This document shows positions 39,141 to 47,695 of a stretch of DNA of 64,000 nucleotides, in pieces. A program made the position numbers and the translations under genes. Each line of letters opens with the position of its first letter. Position 1 is the first letter of the stretch. A model generated the notes under the pieces. It ran no database searches, was not told the DNA's origin, and saw nothing but the letters and a program-made list of their open reading frames with translations. The stretch is from Streptomyces actinomycinicus (GTDB lineage Bacteria; Actinomycetota; Actinomycetes; Streptomycetales; Streptomycetaceae), in assembly GCF_016741775.1 (NCBI RefSeq), contig NZ_JAERRK010000001.1, positions 806,001-870,000 on the forward strand, in the 5' to 3' direction.

Positions 39141-39254
39141 CGCGTCAGCCTCGCACACCCGTGCGCACCGGTCGACGGATTTGAGCGGATCGGGGGCAGG
39201 AGCCGTATCCGAAGGGGCTGGGGCATGCTGGGTTCACCTGGACCGGAGGAACAG

Positions 39255-39647
39255 ATGAGGTTGACGCGACTGACGCTCGGCGCGGCGGCGCTGCTGGCGC
39301 TGGCGGGCTGCAGCTCGGGCGGGGGCACCGAGGCGGTGCCACCCACCGCGACCGGCAGTCTGGAGCGCCTGGCCGCCGAGGTGAAGTGCAAGCCGAACAT
39401 GCAGACCGACGCCGACGAGATCCGCCAGGCACTGTGCCGGAACGGCGACGGCAAGTTCATCCTCGCCACCTTCGCCACCGACCGCGGCCAGCGGGAGTGG
39501 ATCAACGACGCCAAGGACTACGGCGGTCACTACCTGGTCGGCCGCAAGTGGGTCGCCGTCGGCGAGGACGGGGTGGTCAAGGCGCTGCGCGGCACGCTCG
39601 GCGGCGATCTGGAGGCCGGCGCCGACCATCACGCGCACAAGGGCTGA
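39255..39647 (+). CDS. Small secreted lipoprotein of unknown function
   Basis: A 130-residue lipoprotein. The signal peptide MRLTRLTLGAAALLALAGC ends in a clear lipobox (LAGC), so the mature protein is lipid-anchored. The external part has two more Cys (KCKPNMQTDADEIRQALC) that may form a disulfide, then a compact domain with FILATFATDRGQREWI and LVGRKWVAVG. GGAGGA precedes the ATG. Function not recognised. A perfect hairpin ends the unit about 120 bases later. Confidence 0.85.
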   Translation: MRLTRLTLGAAALLALAGCSSGGGTEAVPPTATGSLERLAAEVKCKPNMQTDADEIRQALCRNGDGKFILATFATDRGQREWINDAKDYGGHYLVGRKWVAVGEDGVVKALRGTLGGDLEAGADHHAHKG

Positions 39648-39762
39648 GGGGGCGCCCGGCAAAGCGGCTGAAAGGGCGTCCGCCACAGCGGCTGAAGGGA
39701 CGCCCGCCGCAGCCGGGTCCACCACAGCTGAAGGGGCGTCCGCGCCGGTCGCGGGCACGGCG

Positions 39763-39799
39763 AAGGCCGGTGACGGGGGGGGGGATCGTCACCGGCCTT
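39763..39799. terminator. Perfect hairpin between the lipoprotein and DUF1996 genes
   Basis: AAGGCCGGTGAC (39763-39774) and GTCACCGGCCTT (39788-39799) are exact complements with a G-rich 13-base loop. It sits between convergent genes and can serve both. Three loose copies of a GCTGAAGGG.CGTCCGC phrase lie just before it (39666-39745). Confidence 0.85.
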
Positions 39800-39848
39800 C
39801 TGTCATGTGCCCCGTGCGGGGATCTCCGTCATGCGCCCCTGGCGGGGA

Positions 39849-41414
39849 TCATGCGCAGTTCTGACCGCGGTTGATGCAGTTGGCGATCTTGTTGGCCAGA
39901 CCGTTCTTCGTGATGCTGATGAAGTCGTCGTGGTCCGTGGCCGCCTTGTGCAGCTGCTCCGGGAAGCCGTCCACCGCGTAGGCGTTCTTCACCTGGCCGT
40001 TCTGGACGGTCGGCGGCTGGATGTTGTACACCAGGCGCATCGTCAGCTGCGGGATCGCCTTGAAGCCGTTCTGGCAGTTGCCGTTGGCGTCGGCGAACGC
40101 GACGTGCGTGCGGTGGTTGGCGCTGTCGGCGTTCTGCCCGTCCCAGCAGCTCTGGAAGGCGAACGTCCGCACCACCTTGCTGCCCTGGGGGCAGATCGGG
40201 TACTGCGTGGTCAGCTGGACCTTGTTCTCGAAGCCGGTGCAGCTCCAGTGCGCGTTGGCGTTGGCCAGGCCGTTGGTGGTGGTCTTGGCGTCACCGGTGA
40301 TGATCCGCAGGAACTGCGGCATCGCGACGACCTTGCTCTTCGGGCTGCCGACGTACTTGATCTGCGCCTGTACCGGCGTCAGGATCTTGCCGACGTTGCC
40401 CTCCTTGCCACCGCCGTCCCGGTTCTGGTCGAAGTCCTGCGTACCGTTCTGCACGCGGACGACCGGCCAGTAGTACGACGAGACGTCGTTCCGGTTCTGG
40501 CAGCTGGTGCCGCCCTGCAGGAACGTCTGGTTGCTGGAGAACGCGTTGACCTTCTGGTTGCCGACGTAGTCGTGCAGGTGGTGCGCGCCGTTGGCGACAC
40601 CGGGAGCCACGATCACGTTGTCGGTGTTGAAGTTCTTGTTGGCGTTCACACCGCAGCGCGTGGTGAACGTGCCGGTCGACGCGTTGCGGGAGTTGCGGGG
40701 CTTGCCCTGCACGTTCGGCTGGACCTTGGTGATGTCCACGAAGTCGGCCGCGACCGGACCGTTGCCGGCCTGCCCGCCGATGTTCTGCTGCTGGCCGTTC
40801 CCGCCCTGCTGCTGACCACCGTTCTGCTGCTGACCACCGGTGTTGTTCTGCTGCTGACCGCCGTTCTGCTGCTGGCCGCCGGTGTTGTTCTGCTGCTGGC
40901 CGCCGTTCTGCTGCTGGCTGCCGGCGGTCGTCTGGTTGGCGGTCTGCGAGGTACAGGCGGCGAGCGCGTTCAGGTCGCCGGGCGCGGTGCCACCGGCGCG
41001 GGTGATCTCCAGCTTGATCCGGTCGAGGATCGCCTTACGCCGGTCCTGGAGCGGCTGCAGGATGGAGTTCTGAACGAAGCTCGCGTCCTGCGCCTGCGCG
41101 TCCCGCGTGGTCGCCAGCCGCTGGTAGGCGTCGGTGATCTGACGGTCGAGGTTGGCCAGTTCCCCGGCCACCTCGGTACGGGCCTGGTTGGGCACGTTGG
41201 TCAGCTTCTGGCCGACGTCCGGGCAGGAGATCGTCGCGACCTGGGCCGTCGAGGCCTTGGTCTGGTTGCCTCCCCACGACTGATTGCTCGACTCGTGCGC
41301 CGAGGCGTAGAAGTTCGCCCAGATCAGCCCGCCCCCACCGAGCGCTAGGGCCGCCGATGCGGCTATGGCCTTGGTGGCCAGCGGCGTACGGCGTTTTCGT
41401 GTGTTGCGTCCCAT
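39849..41414 (-). CDS. Secreted DUF1996 domain protein with Q/N-rich linker
   Basis: A 521-residue exported protein. ATG 41414 follows GAGGAG. An N-terminal signal or anchor ([22 protein letters not shown]) leads into a helical, Cys-bracketed region (SCPDVGQKL to LAACTS, residues 64-154), then a linker of QQQNGG and QQQNNTGG repeats (167-215), then the DUF1996 domain (about 225-515) with [29 protein letters not shown] and [22 protein letters not shown]1996 is common in secreted fungal and actinobacterial proteins; no activity is established. The His-rich motifs suggest a metal site. Confidence 0.87.
   Translation of the reverse strand: MGRNTRKRRTPLATKAIAASAALALGGGGLIWANFYASAHESSNQSWGGNQTKASTAQVATISCPDVGQKLTNVPNQARTEVAGELANLDRQITDAYQRLATTRDAQAQDASFVQNSILQPLQDRRKAILDRIKLEITRAGGTAPGDLNALAACTSQTANQTTAGSQQQNGGQQQNNTGGQQQNGGQQQNNTGGQQQNGGQQQGGNGQQQNIGGQAGNGPVAADFVDITKVQPNVQGKPRNSRNASTGTFTTRCGVNANKNFNTDNVIVAPGVANGAHHLHDYVGNQKVNAFSSNQTFLQGGTSCQNRNDVSSYYWPVVRVQNGTQDFDQNRDGGGKEGNVGKILTPVQAQIKYVGSPKSKVVAMPQFLRIITGDAKTTTNGLANANAHWSCTGFENKVQLTTQYPICPQGSKVVRTFAFQSCWDGQNADSANHRTHVAFADANGNCQNGFKAIPQLTMRLVYNIQPPTVQNGQVKNAYAVDGFPEQLHKAATDHDDFISITKNGLANKIANCINRGQNCA
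40784..40918. repeat. 42-bp tandem repeats encoding [14 protein letters not shown]
   Basis: Inside the DUF1996 gene, CTGCTG-rich units of 42 bases repeat about 2.5 times and encode a 14-residue Q/N/G unit. The DNA identity between units is high, as for recently expanded tandem repeats. Confidence 0.85.
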
Positions 41415-41587
41415 GGAACTCCTCTGACTTCCTTGCGGGGCAGCATCGAGGCGCCCGACAGGAGTGAAGCGGCGCCCTTCCATACGGACGCCGCCCCGCG
41501 GGTGTTCAGCGGTCTCACGAATTCGTCGCCGGACCAGTGGTCACGGCCTGCCGCAACTGCCGCTCGGGCAGCTGAAGTTCGCTCTGA

Positions 41588-42241
41588 TCAGCGGTCTCGG
41601 TCGAGATGGGCGAGCACGGCCAGAACGCGCCGGTTGTCGTCGTCCGACACCTCGAGGCCCAGTTTGGCGAAGATGTTGGAGGTGTGCTTCGCAATGGCCC
41701 GTTCCGTCACCACGAGCTGCGCCGCGATGCCCGCGTTGGACCGGCCCTGCGCCATCAGCTCCAGCACCTCCCGCTCGCGCGGGGTGAGACGGTCCAGCGG
41801 CCGGTCCCCGCCCGCCCGCCGGGACAGCAGCTGCTGGATCACCTGCGGGTCCATCGCCGTACCGCCCGCGGCCACCCGGCGGACGGCGTCCACGAACTGC
41901 TCCACGTCGAACACCCGGTCCTTCAGCAGGTAGCCGATCCCGCCGTCGCCGTCGGCGAGCAGCTCGCGCGCGTACAGCTGTTCCACGTGCTGGGAGAGGA
42001 CCAGCACCGGCAGCCCGGGCCGCTCCCGGCGGGCCGCGAGCGCGCACTGCAGGCCCTCGTCGGTGTGCGTCGGCGGCAGCCGTACGTCGACCACGGCCAC
42101 GTCCGGCGTCAGCTCGCTCAGCGCCCTGCTGAGTTCGGGGCCGGACTCGACGGCGGCGACGATCTCGAAGCCGTGGGCCGTGAGCATCCGCACCAGCCCG
42201 TCGCGCAGCAGGAAGAGGTCTTCGGCTAGGACAACACGCAC
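41588..42241 (-). CDS. NarL/FixJ-type response regulator
   Basis: A 217-residue regulator. The receiver domain (1-120) has the acidic pair in VVLAEDLFLLRDGL, the phospho-acceptor Asp in VAVVDVRLPP and the Lys in GYLLKDRV. The LuxR-type helix-turn-helix follows (LTPREREVLELMAQGRSNAGIAAQLVVTERAIAKHTSNIFAKLGL). GTG 42241 lies inside the end of the sensor kinase gene (16-base overlap), so the pair is coupled. Targets unknown; the upstream histidine kinase is the cognate partner. Confidence 0.93.
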   Translation of the reverse strand: MRVVLAEDLFLLRDGLVRMLTAHGFEIVAAVESGPELSRALSELTPDVAVVDVRLPPTHTDEGLQCALAARRERPGLPVLVLSQHVEQLYARELLADGDGGIGYLLKDRVFDVEQFVDAVRRVAAGGTAMDPQVIQQLLSRRAGGDRPLDRLTPREREVLELMAQGRSNAGIAAQLVVTERAIAKHTSNIFAKLGLEVSDDDNRRVLAVLAHLDRDR

Positions 42242-43503
42242 GGGATCTCCATGGTCACCATGGTGGGACCGCCGGCGGGGCTGCTGACGGCCAGGACTCC
42301 GTCGAAGGTACCGAGCCGGCGCTCCACTCCGGCGAGCCCCGAGCCGGCGCCGGTCACCGCACCGCCCCTGCCGTTGTCGGTGACCGTGATCCGCAGCCTG
42401 CCGCCGGTGTGGTGCACGTCGGCCCAGATCCGGTCGGCGCCGGAGTGCTTGACGGCGTTGGTCAGCACCTCGGTGACCGCGAAGTAGGCCGCCGACTCGA
42501 CGGGGGCGTCGGCCCGGCCCGGCAGTTCCACGGTCACCTCGGCGGGCAGCGGCAGCCGCAGCGCCAACGCCCGCACGGCGTCCCCGAGTCCGCGTTCGGC
42601 GAGGACCGGCGGATGGATGCCGCGCACCAGGTCGCGCAGTTCCTCCAGCGCCTCGGCGGAGTTCCTCCGGGCCTGGGCGATCAGCTTCTTCGCCTGGGCC
42701 GGGTCCTGTTCGACCAGCATCTCGATGGTGCCGAGGTCCATGCCCATGGCGACCAGCCGGGCCTGGGCACCGTCGTGCAGGTCCCGCTCGATGCGGCGCA
42801 GTTCGGCGGCGGAGGTGTCCACGGCGTCCTGCCGGGTCTCGGTCAGCACCCGGACGCGTTCGGCGAGCGCCGCGTCGGGGGCGCCGATCACCGTCCGGGC
42901 GAGCCGGAAGTGCGCGGCCAGCAGGCTCGGGGTGCGGCGCCGGCCGACGGCGAGGATCACGGCGCCGAGCGCGGCCGCGCCGAGGGCGCTGACCTGTCCG
43001 GTCACCGGCACGAAGGCGTACCAGTAGACGTCGCCGGGACCGCGCACGTTCGCCCGCCACAGTCCGGCCGCCACCAGGAACCCCTGGATCGGGAAGAACA
43101 CCAGCACGGCGGGCGCCAGCGCGGTGAAGAAACCCGCGGTCATGTCCACCGGCAGCCAGAGCACGTCCCGCCGCACCTGCGGGTCCCGCAGCAGCGCGGC
43201 GGTACGCGTCCAGGGGTTGGCGCCCGGGGGGAGCGGCCGGTACACCGCCGGGATGCGGATGCCGCACCACTGCGCCGCGAGCCGGCGGCGGGCGTCCGCC
43301 AGGGCGCGCACGCCGGTGAGGACCGCCGGAGTGGTGACGAGCCCGATGCCGACCGGAATCAGGGCGAGGGAGATGAGGGTCAGGGCGAAGAACGCCACCC
43401 CGCACGGCAGCACCACGACGGCCAGCACCAGGCCCTGCACTCCGGCCAGCAGTGCTTCCCTGGCCGTGGCGCGGAAGCCGTCCCTCTTCGTGTCGGTGTC
43501 CAT
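42226..43503 (-). CDS. Sensor histidine kinase (HisKA_3, NarL-partner type)
   Basis: A 425-residue membrane kinase. Two hydrophobic regions (about residues 20-65 and 110-185) form a four- to five-span N-terminal sensor with an LPPGANPW loop typical of actinobacterial kinases with a YhhN-like 'sensor' domain. The phospho-acceptor is in ELRRIERDLHDGAQARLVAMGM, followed by the ATPase with VLTNAVKHSGA, VTDNGRGG and GSGLAGVERR. It phosphorylates the regulator encoded immediately downstream. Signal unknown. Confidence 0.92.
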   Translation of the reverse strand: MDTDTKRDGFRATAREALLAGVQGLVLAVVVLPCGVAFFALTLISLALIPVGIGLVTTPAVLTGVRALADARRRLAAQWCGIRIPAVYRPLPPGANPWTRTAALLRDPQVRRDVLWLPVDMTAGFFTALAPAVLVFFPIQGFLVAAGLWRANVRGPGDVYWYAFVPVTGQVSALGAAALGAVILAVGRRRTPSLLAAHFRLARTVIGAPDAALAERVRVLTETRQDAVDTSAAELRRIERDLHDGAQARLVAMGMDLGTIEMLVEQDPAQAKKLIAQARRNSAEALEELRDLVRGIHPPVLAERGLGDAVRALALRLPLPAEVTVELPGRADAPVESAAYFAVTEVLTNAVKHSGADRIWADVHHTGGRLRITVTDNGRGGAVTGAGSGLAGVERRLGTFDGVLAVSSPAGGPTMVTMEIPCVLS

Positions 43504-43534
43504 GCCGTCAGTCTCGCGGACGGCCGCCCGCGGG

Positions 43535-44581
43535 TCAGTCGTCCGAGGACCCCTCTCGGGGGGTGGTGCCGGCTACACCCCCGGCCCCGCCCAGCACCTT
43601 CGCCTCCACCTCCGGGTCCAGGCCCTTGCGGGTCCGGTCCGGCCGCTGCGGTGCCGTGCCGCCGATCCCGGTCAGCCAGCGCCAGGTGTCGGCGACGGTC
43701 TCGCCGGCCGGCCGGCACACCAGTCCCGTGGCCACCGCCCGGGAGACGTCCGAGCGGTGCACGCCGTCGTACAGTTCACCGCCCGGAGGCACCCACACCG
43801 GCAGTTCCGTCCACGGCTCGATCCCGGCGTCCAGGATCACCTGCGGGTCGGTCCAGCGCAGCTCCGCGTCCGCGCCGGTGGCCTCCAGGCACGCCTGGAG
43901 CAGTTCTCCCATGGTGGTGTGGCCGGGCGGGCTCACCAGGTCGTACGGCCCGCTCAACTCCCGTTCCACGGCGCCGAGCAGCCAGTCGGCGAGGTCGCGC
44001 GCGTCGATGTACTGCAACGGCAGGTCCCGTGGTCCGGGGGCCAGCACCGGGCCGCCGCGGGCGATCCGGGTCAGCCACCAGGGCAGCCGGCCGACGTTCT
44101 CGTACGGGCCGAGGATCAGCCCGGCCCGCACCAGCAGCGAGTCCGCCGCGCCGAAGGCGCCGACGGCGGCCAGTTCGCCGCCCCGCTTGTCCCGCGCGTA
44201 CTCCGTCGCCCCGGCGTCGGCGTCGGCGCCCTCGACCAGCGGGGCGTCCTCGGCGGCCCCCGGGGGCACGGGCCAGGCGTACACCGACCGGCTGGAGACG
44301 TACACGTAGCGCCGGGCACGGCCGCGCAGCAGCCGGGCCGCGCCGGCGACCGCACGCGGGGCGGCCGACCAGGTGTCGACCACGGCGTCCCAATCGGTCC
44401 CGTCCGCCGCGAGCGCGGCGAGGCCGCCGGGAGCGGTGCGGTCGCCGTGCAACGACCGCGCCCCCGACGGGGCCGGGTGCCGTCCCCGGTGGAAGACGGT
44501 CACCTCCCAGCCGCGTCCCAGCGCGGCCTCCACCACGGCCCGTCCCACGAACTCCGTACCGCCCAGCACGAGAAGTCTCAT
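43535..44581 (-). CDS. NAD-dependent epimerase/dehydratase family protein
   Basis: A 348-residue extended short-chain dehydrogenase. The nucleotide-binding motif is MRLLVLGGTEFVGRAVVEAAL (GGTxFxG type), and the active-site segment reads YVYVSSRSVYAW with a later YARDKRGGE supplying the Tyr-x3-Lys-like pair. The GGTEF variant is typical of reductases acting on nucleotide sugars or of uncharacterised actinobacterial 'sugar epimerases'. A Ser/Asp-rich tail ends the protein. No pathway partner is adjacent, so the substrate is open. Confidence 0.85.
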   Translation of the reverse strand: MRLLVLGGTEFVGRAVVEAALGRGWEVTVFHRGRHPAPSGARSLHGDRTAPGGLAALAADGTDWDAVVDTWSAAPRAVAGAARLLRGRARRYVYVSSRSVYAWPVPPGAAEDAPLVEGADADAGATEYARDKRGGELAAVGAFGAADSLLVRAGLILGPYENVGRLPWWLTRIARGGPVLAPGPRDLPLQYIDARDLADWLLGAVERELSGPYDLVSPPGHTTMGELLQACLEATGADAELRWTDPQVILDAGIEPWTELPVWVPPGGELYDGVHRSDVSRAVATGLVCRPAGETVADTWRWLTGIGGTAPQRPDRTRKGLDPEVEAKVLGGAGGVAGTTPREGSSDD

Positions 44582-44770
44582 GCCGGTGATCCTGCCCGGT
44601 CCGGGACCGGACGGGTACGGGACTCTGCCGAGGGCAGAGCCGGGACCCCGGGTGCGACGCGCCCCCTCGGGGGGCCGGCCCGTCACGGCGTCCGCGTCCG
44701 GCTCGCCGGAGCCGGCGCCCCGGTGCTCCGGCTGTCCGCGCACAGCCGCTCGGGGCCGTGCGGGGGAGGT

Positions 44771-45346
44771 TCAGCGGCCGGTCGGCGGGGTGTACTTGTA
44801 GCCGACGCGGCGCACGGTCTGGATCGTCTGGCGGTACTGGGCGCCGAGCTTGCGGCGCAGCCGGGCGACGTGCACGTCCACGGTGCGGCCGTCGCCGACA
44901 TGGCCGTACCCCCACACCGTGGTGACCAGCTGGTCGCGGGTGTGCACCCGGTGCGGGTGCGCCACCAGGTGCGCGAGCAGCTCGAACTCCAGGTAGGTCA
45001 GGTCGAGTTCGCGGCCGTCGACGCTGGCGGTGCGCCGCACGGGGTCGATCCGCACCAGCGGCCCGTCGCCGGGGTCCGTCCCGGTCTCCGGCTCGTCCGG
45101 GACCGTGACCGGCAGGAACGGGGGCCGCTGGTCGGCCGGGACCAGCACCAGGTAGCCGACCATCGGCGGCTGGCCCGGCAGGGTGGGCAGGGCGTGCTGT
45201 GGCGCGGGCAGCCAGGTGGCGCCGGGCGGCAGGAAGTCCGCGACGTCGACCACCTCGTCCCGGTCGACGGCACGCAGCCGGTGCCGGGCGCCGTTGGCGG
45301 CGGGGGACTTCAGGGTGGCGGTGGAGAGAGAGCGAGTGGTCGCCAT
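44771..45346 (-). CDS. OmpR-type winged-helix regulator lacking a receiver domain
   Basis: A 191-residue protein. The C-terminal half (about 95-190) is a complete OmpR/PhoB effector domain: LVRIDPVRRTASVDGRELDLTYLEFELLAHLVAHPHRVHTRDQLVTTVWG and VDVHVARLRRKLG, RRVGYKY. The N-terminal half has no phospho-acceptor Asp and is not a receiver; it is a short Pro-rich strand region (GYLVLVPADQRPPFLPV). It lies next to glnII on the same strand. Two 11-bp copies of TCATTTCGCGC lie upstream. It may be controlled by partner binding instead of phosphorylation. Confidence 0.85.
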   Translation of the reverse strand: MATTRSLSTATLKSPAANGARHRLRAVDRDEVVDVADFLPPGATWLPAPQHALPTLPGQPPMVGYLVLVPADQRPPFLPVTVPDEPETGTDPGDGPLVRIDPVRRTASVDGRELDLTYLEFELLAHLVAHPHRVHTRDQLVTTVWGYGHVGDGRTVDVHVARLRRKLGAQYRQTIQTVRRVGYKYTPPTGR

Positions 45347-45832
45347 GGAGGTCAGCTCATTTCGCGCGAGGAGTTCGTCGGGCGGGACGACGGCCGCGAT
45401 TCGTGGTCGGGCGCGCCGGGGACCTACGTCATTTCGCGCTGGCCGAAGGCCGGGGGAACGGCTTTAGAGGGCCCGCGCGTTCATCGCTCGGCGACACACG
45501 CGATCGAAGTCGTGGTGCTGACGGGAAGGCCAGAACGGCTCGAGGTCATGGCGACCCGTCGCGGTGATCTTCTGGAAGCCGACCATGGGCCCCATTGAAG
45601 CAGAGGCTCGCGGCGGGCAGGACCCTTCTCTCACTGCTTGGACGCTCCTTTGGCGTGAACTTGACGTTGCGTGTGCTCGGCAGTGCGGTGTTCTGCGCTG
45701 GTCAGCGGCTTATGGGCGGCTCCGGACGTCCGGAACGGCGTCTCACTCCTCGGACAGGAGGACCGCGGCCGGCGGCTCCGGAGCCTCAGGAGGCCGTCCT
45801 CCCGGCTGCCTCCACAGGGCGTACGGAATGCG
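45347..45832. other. Gene-free stretch upstream of the winged-helix regulator
   Basis: About 490 bases without a credible gene. It holds two direct copies of TCATTTCGCGC (45357-45367 and 45429-45439, 72 bases apart) on the regulator side, possible autoregulatory sites, and GC-rich inverted segments near 45758-45803. No frame has a start, ribosome site and protein-like content together. Confidence 0.5.
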
Positions 45833-45867
45833 CGAGGGGCGCCCGCTGTCACAGCGGGCGCCCCTCG
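45833..45867 (-). terminator. Strong hairpin downstream of glnII
   Basis: Perfect 16-bp arms CGAGGGGCGCCCGCTG (45833-45848) and its complement (45852-45867) around a TCA loop, starting 18 bases after the glnII stop. Confidence 0.9.
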
Positions 45868-45884
45868 GGTACGGCTGGGCGGGA

Positions 45885-46916
45885 TCAGACCTGGCCGGCC
45901 TTCTCCAGCGCGGAGCAGCAGGTGTCCACCAGCAGGCGGGTCACCACGTACGGGTCGACGTTGGCGTTCGGGCGGCGGTCCTCGATGTAGCCCTTGCCGT
46001 CCTTCTCGACCTGCCACGGGATGCGGACCGAGGCACCGCGGTCGGAGACGCCGTAGGAGTACTCGTCCCAGGGGGCGGTCTCGTGCAGACCCGTCAGACG
46101 CTCGTCGATGCCGGCGCCGTAGTTCTTCACGTGGTCCAGCGGCTTGGAGCCCTCGCCGAGCGACTCGCAGGCGGTGATGATCGCGTCGTAACCCTCGCGC
46201 ATCGCCTTGGTGGAGAAGTTGGTGTGCGCACCCGCGCCGTTCCAGTCGCCCTTGACCGGCTTCGGGTCCAGGGTCGCGGAGACGCCGAAGTCCTCGGCGG
46301 TGCGGTAGAGCAGCCAACGGGCCACCCACAGCTGGTCGGAGACCTCCAGCGGGGCGAGCGGGCCGACCTGGAACTCCCACTGGCCCGGCATGACCTCGGC
46401 GTTGATGCCGGAGATGCCGAGACCGGCCTTCAGGCAGTTGTCCAGGTGGGCCTCGACGACGTCACGGCCGAAGATCTCGTCGGCGCCGACTCCGCAGTAG
46501 TAGCCGCCCTGGGGGGCCGGGAAGCCGTTCTCGGGGAAGCCGAGCGGACGGGTGCCCTCGAAGAAGGTGTACTCCTGCTCGATGCCGAAGATCGGCTCCT
46601 GCGCGGCGAACCGCTCGGCCACCTCGGCCAGCGCGGCACGCGTGTTGGACCGGTGCGGGGTCATGTCGATGTCGAGGACCTCGCACAGCACCAGGATGTC
46701 GTCGCCGCCGCGGATCGGGTCCGGGCAGGTGAAGACCGGCTTGAGCACGCGGTCCGAGGCGTGGCCCTCGGCCTGGTTGGTGGAGGAGCCGTCGAAGCCC
46801 CAGACCGGCAGCGCGTCGAGACCGGCGAAGGCACCCGTGATGATCTTCGTCTTGGAACGGAGCTTGGCCGTCGGCGCGGTGCCGTCGATCCAGATGTACT
46901 CGGCCTTGAAGGTCAC
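45885..46916 (-). CDS. glnII: Glutamine synthetase type II
   Basis: A 343-residue eukaryote-like GSII, an enzyme type found in Streptomyces and some rhizobia beside GSI. Visible landmarks: VWGFDGSSTNQA, FGIEQEYTFFEG (metal-binding Glu pair), GINAEVMPGQWEFQVG and GDWNGAGAHTNFS (catalytic site), and IPWQVEKDGKGYIEDRRPNAN. It makes glutamine from glutamate, ammonia and ATP and is not adenylylated by GlnE. GTG 46916 (MTFKAEYIW) follows AAGGATG. A four-element GlnR-type site lies upstream at 47024-47061, consistent with activation when nitrogen is short. Confidence 0.96.
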   Translation of the reverse strand: MTFKAEYIWIDGTAPTAKLRSKTKIITGAFAGLDALPVWGFDGSSTNQAEGHASDRVLKPVFTCPDPIRGGDDILVLCEVLDIDMTPHRSNTRAALAEVAERFAAQEPIFGIEQEYTFFEGTRPLGFPENGFPAPQGGYYCGVGADEIFGRDVVEAHLDNCLKAGLGISGINAEVMPGQWEFQVGPLAPLEVSDQLWVARWLLYRTAEDFGVSATLDPKPVKGDWNGAGAHTNFSTKAMREGYDAIITACESLGEGSKPLDHVKNYGAGIDERLTGLHETAPWDEYSYGVSDRGASVRIPWQVEKDGKGYIEDRRPNANVDPYVVTRLLVDTCCSALEKAGQV

Positions 46917-47011
46917 GGGGCCACATCCTTCGTGGGTGGGTCGGGCGCACCCGTCTGCACGGGTGCTGCGGCGCTGCGGCACCGGTGCGCCGCTCGATCT
47001 GCCGCGCAGCT

Positions 47012-47061
47012 TGTCAACGGGCCGTTTCCCGGCCATTGCTCGAATGTGAACCCCGTGTTAC
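47012..47061 (-). promoter_or_regulatory. glnII promoter: GlnR-type site and -35 box
   Basis: Read on the minus strand from 47061: GTAAC, TTCAC, GCAAT and GAAAC, each separated by exactly six bases (47061 down to 47024), which is the spacing of the two GlnR half-site pairs (gTnAC-n6-GaAAC). A perfect TTGACA (47017-47012) follows as a -35 element. No equally clear -10 box was found. The layout suits activation by GlnR from just upstream of the -35. Confidence 0.75.
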
Positions 47062-47159
47062 CTGGGCCTTTTGTGGCACGGCTCACGTTGTGAGGCGGAG
47101 CGGGGCAGGTTATGGCGGCTCCGAAGGGCCCGGCGCGTCCGGTGGGCCGCGGGAAGGGC

Positions 47160-47624
47160 TCACCCCTGCCCGGCGGCCGCCTCACGCACCCCGCCGAGGA
47201 AGCCGCGGATCGCCGCCAGCTGCCGCTCGTCGTACCCGCGCAGCAGTTCCACCGACCGTTCGATCAGCGGCCCGAAGAACGCCTGGCCCAGGTCGACCGC
47301 ACGGTCCTCCACCTCGATGACCACCTGCCTGCGGTCCCGCTCGCCGCGCACCCGCCGCACGTGACCGGCCCGCTCCAGGCGGTCCACGAGGGCGGTGGTT
47401 CCCGCCGAGTTGAGGCCGAGTACGGCCCCGAGCCGTCCGGCGGTCGTCTCCTCGCCCGCGCGCCGGGCGTCCATGAGCGCGATCAGGGCGCGCACGTCGG
47501 TGGCGTGCATGCCGTTCCGGTGCGCGAAACGAGCGCTGTGCAGGCCGAGTTCGACGGCGGTGGCGCGCAGCAGATGGACGATCTCCATCTCGGGGGCGGG
47601 ATCCGTACCGGGCGGGGTCGGCAT
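47160..47624 (-). CDS. MarR family transcriptional regulator
   Basis: A 154-residue winged-helix protein of MarR type: DVRALIALMDARRAGEETTAGRLGAVLGLNSAGTTALVDRLERAGHVRRVRGERDRRQVVIEVEDRAVDLG spans the DNA-binding domain, with the wing formed by GERDRRQV. It is transcribed away from an alpha/beta hydrolase gene, and the 71-base gap between them holds a long dyad, the expected operator for both genes. Ligand unknown; such pairs often respond to a phenolic or other small toxic compound. Confidence 0.9.
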   Translation of the reverse strand: MPTPPGTDPAPEMEIVHLLRATAVELGLHSARFAHRNGMHATDVRALIALMDARRAGEETTAGRLGAVLGLNSAGTTALVDRLERAGHVRRVRGERDRRQVVIEVEDRAVDLGQAFFGPLIERSVELLRGYDERQLAAIRGFLGGVREAAAGQG

Positions 47625-47640
47625 GCGGGGCCTCCTGGCC

Positions 47641-47681
47641 TATCATCTCGCTCATCGAACATCTCGATGAACGAGATAATA
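47641..47681. promoter_or_regulatory. 41-bp palindrome between marR-type and hydrolase genes
   Basis: ATCTCGCTCATCGAA (47645-47659) and CTCGATGAACGAGAT (47663-47677) pair at 13 of 15 positions, and three further pairs flank them after one mismatch. It fills most of the divergent promoter region, as MarR operators do. TATC/GATA sequences at its edges could double as promoter elements. Confidence 0.8.
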
Positions 47682-47695
47682 AGGGGTGCTTCCGC

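Noticed and set aside
45595..45990. A plus-strand gene of about 130 codons near the glnII terminator
   Set aside because: It runs through the terminator hairpin and the antisense of glnII, has no ribosome site and no protein-like pattern.
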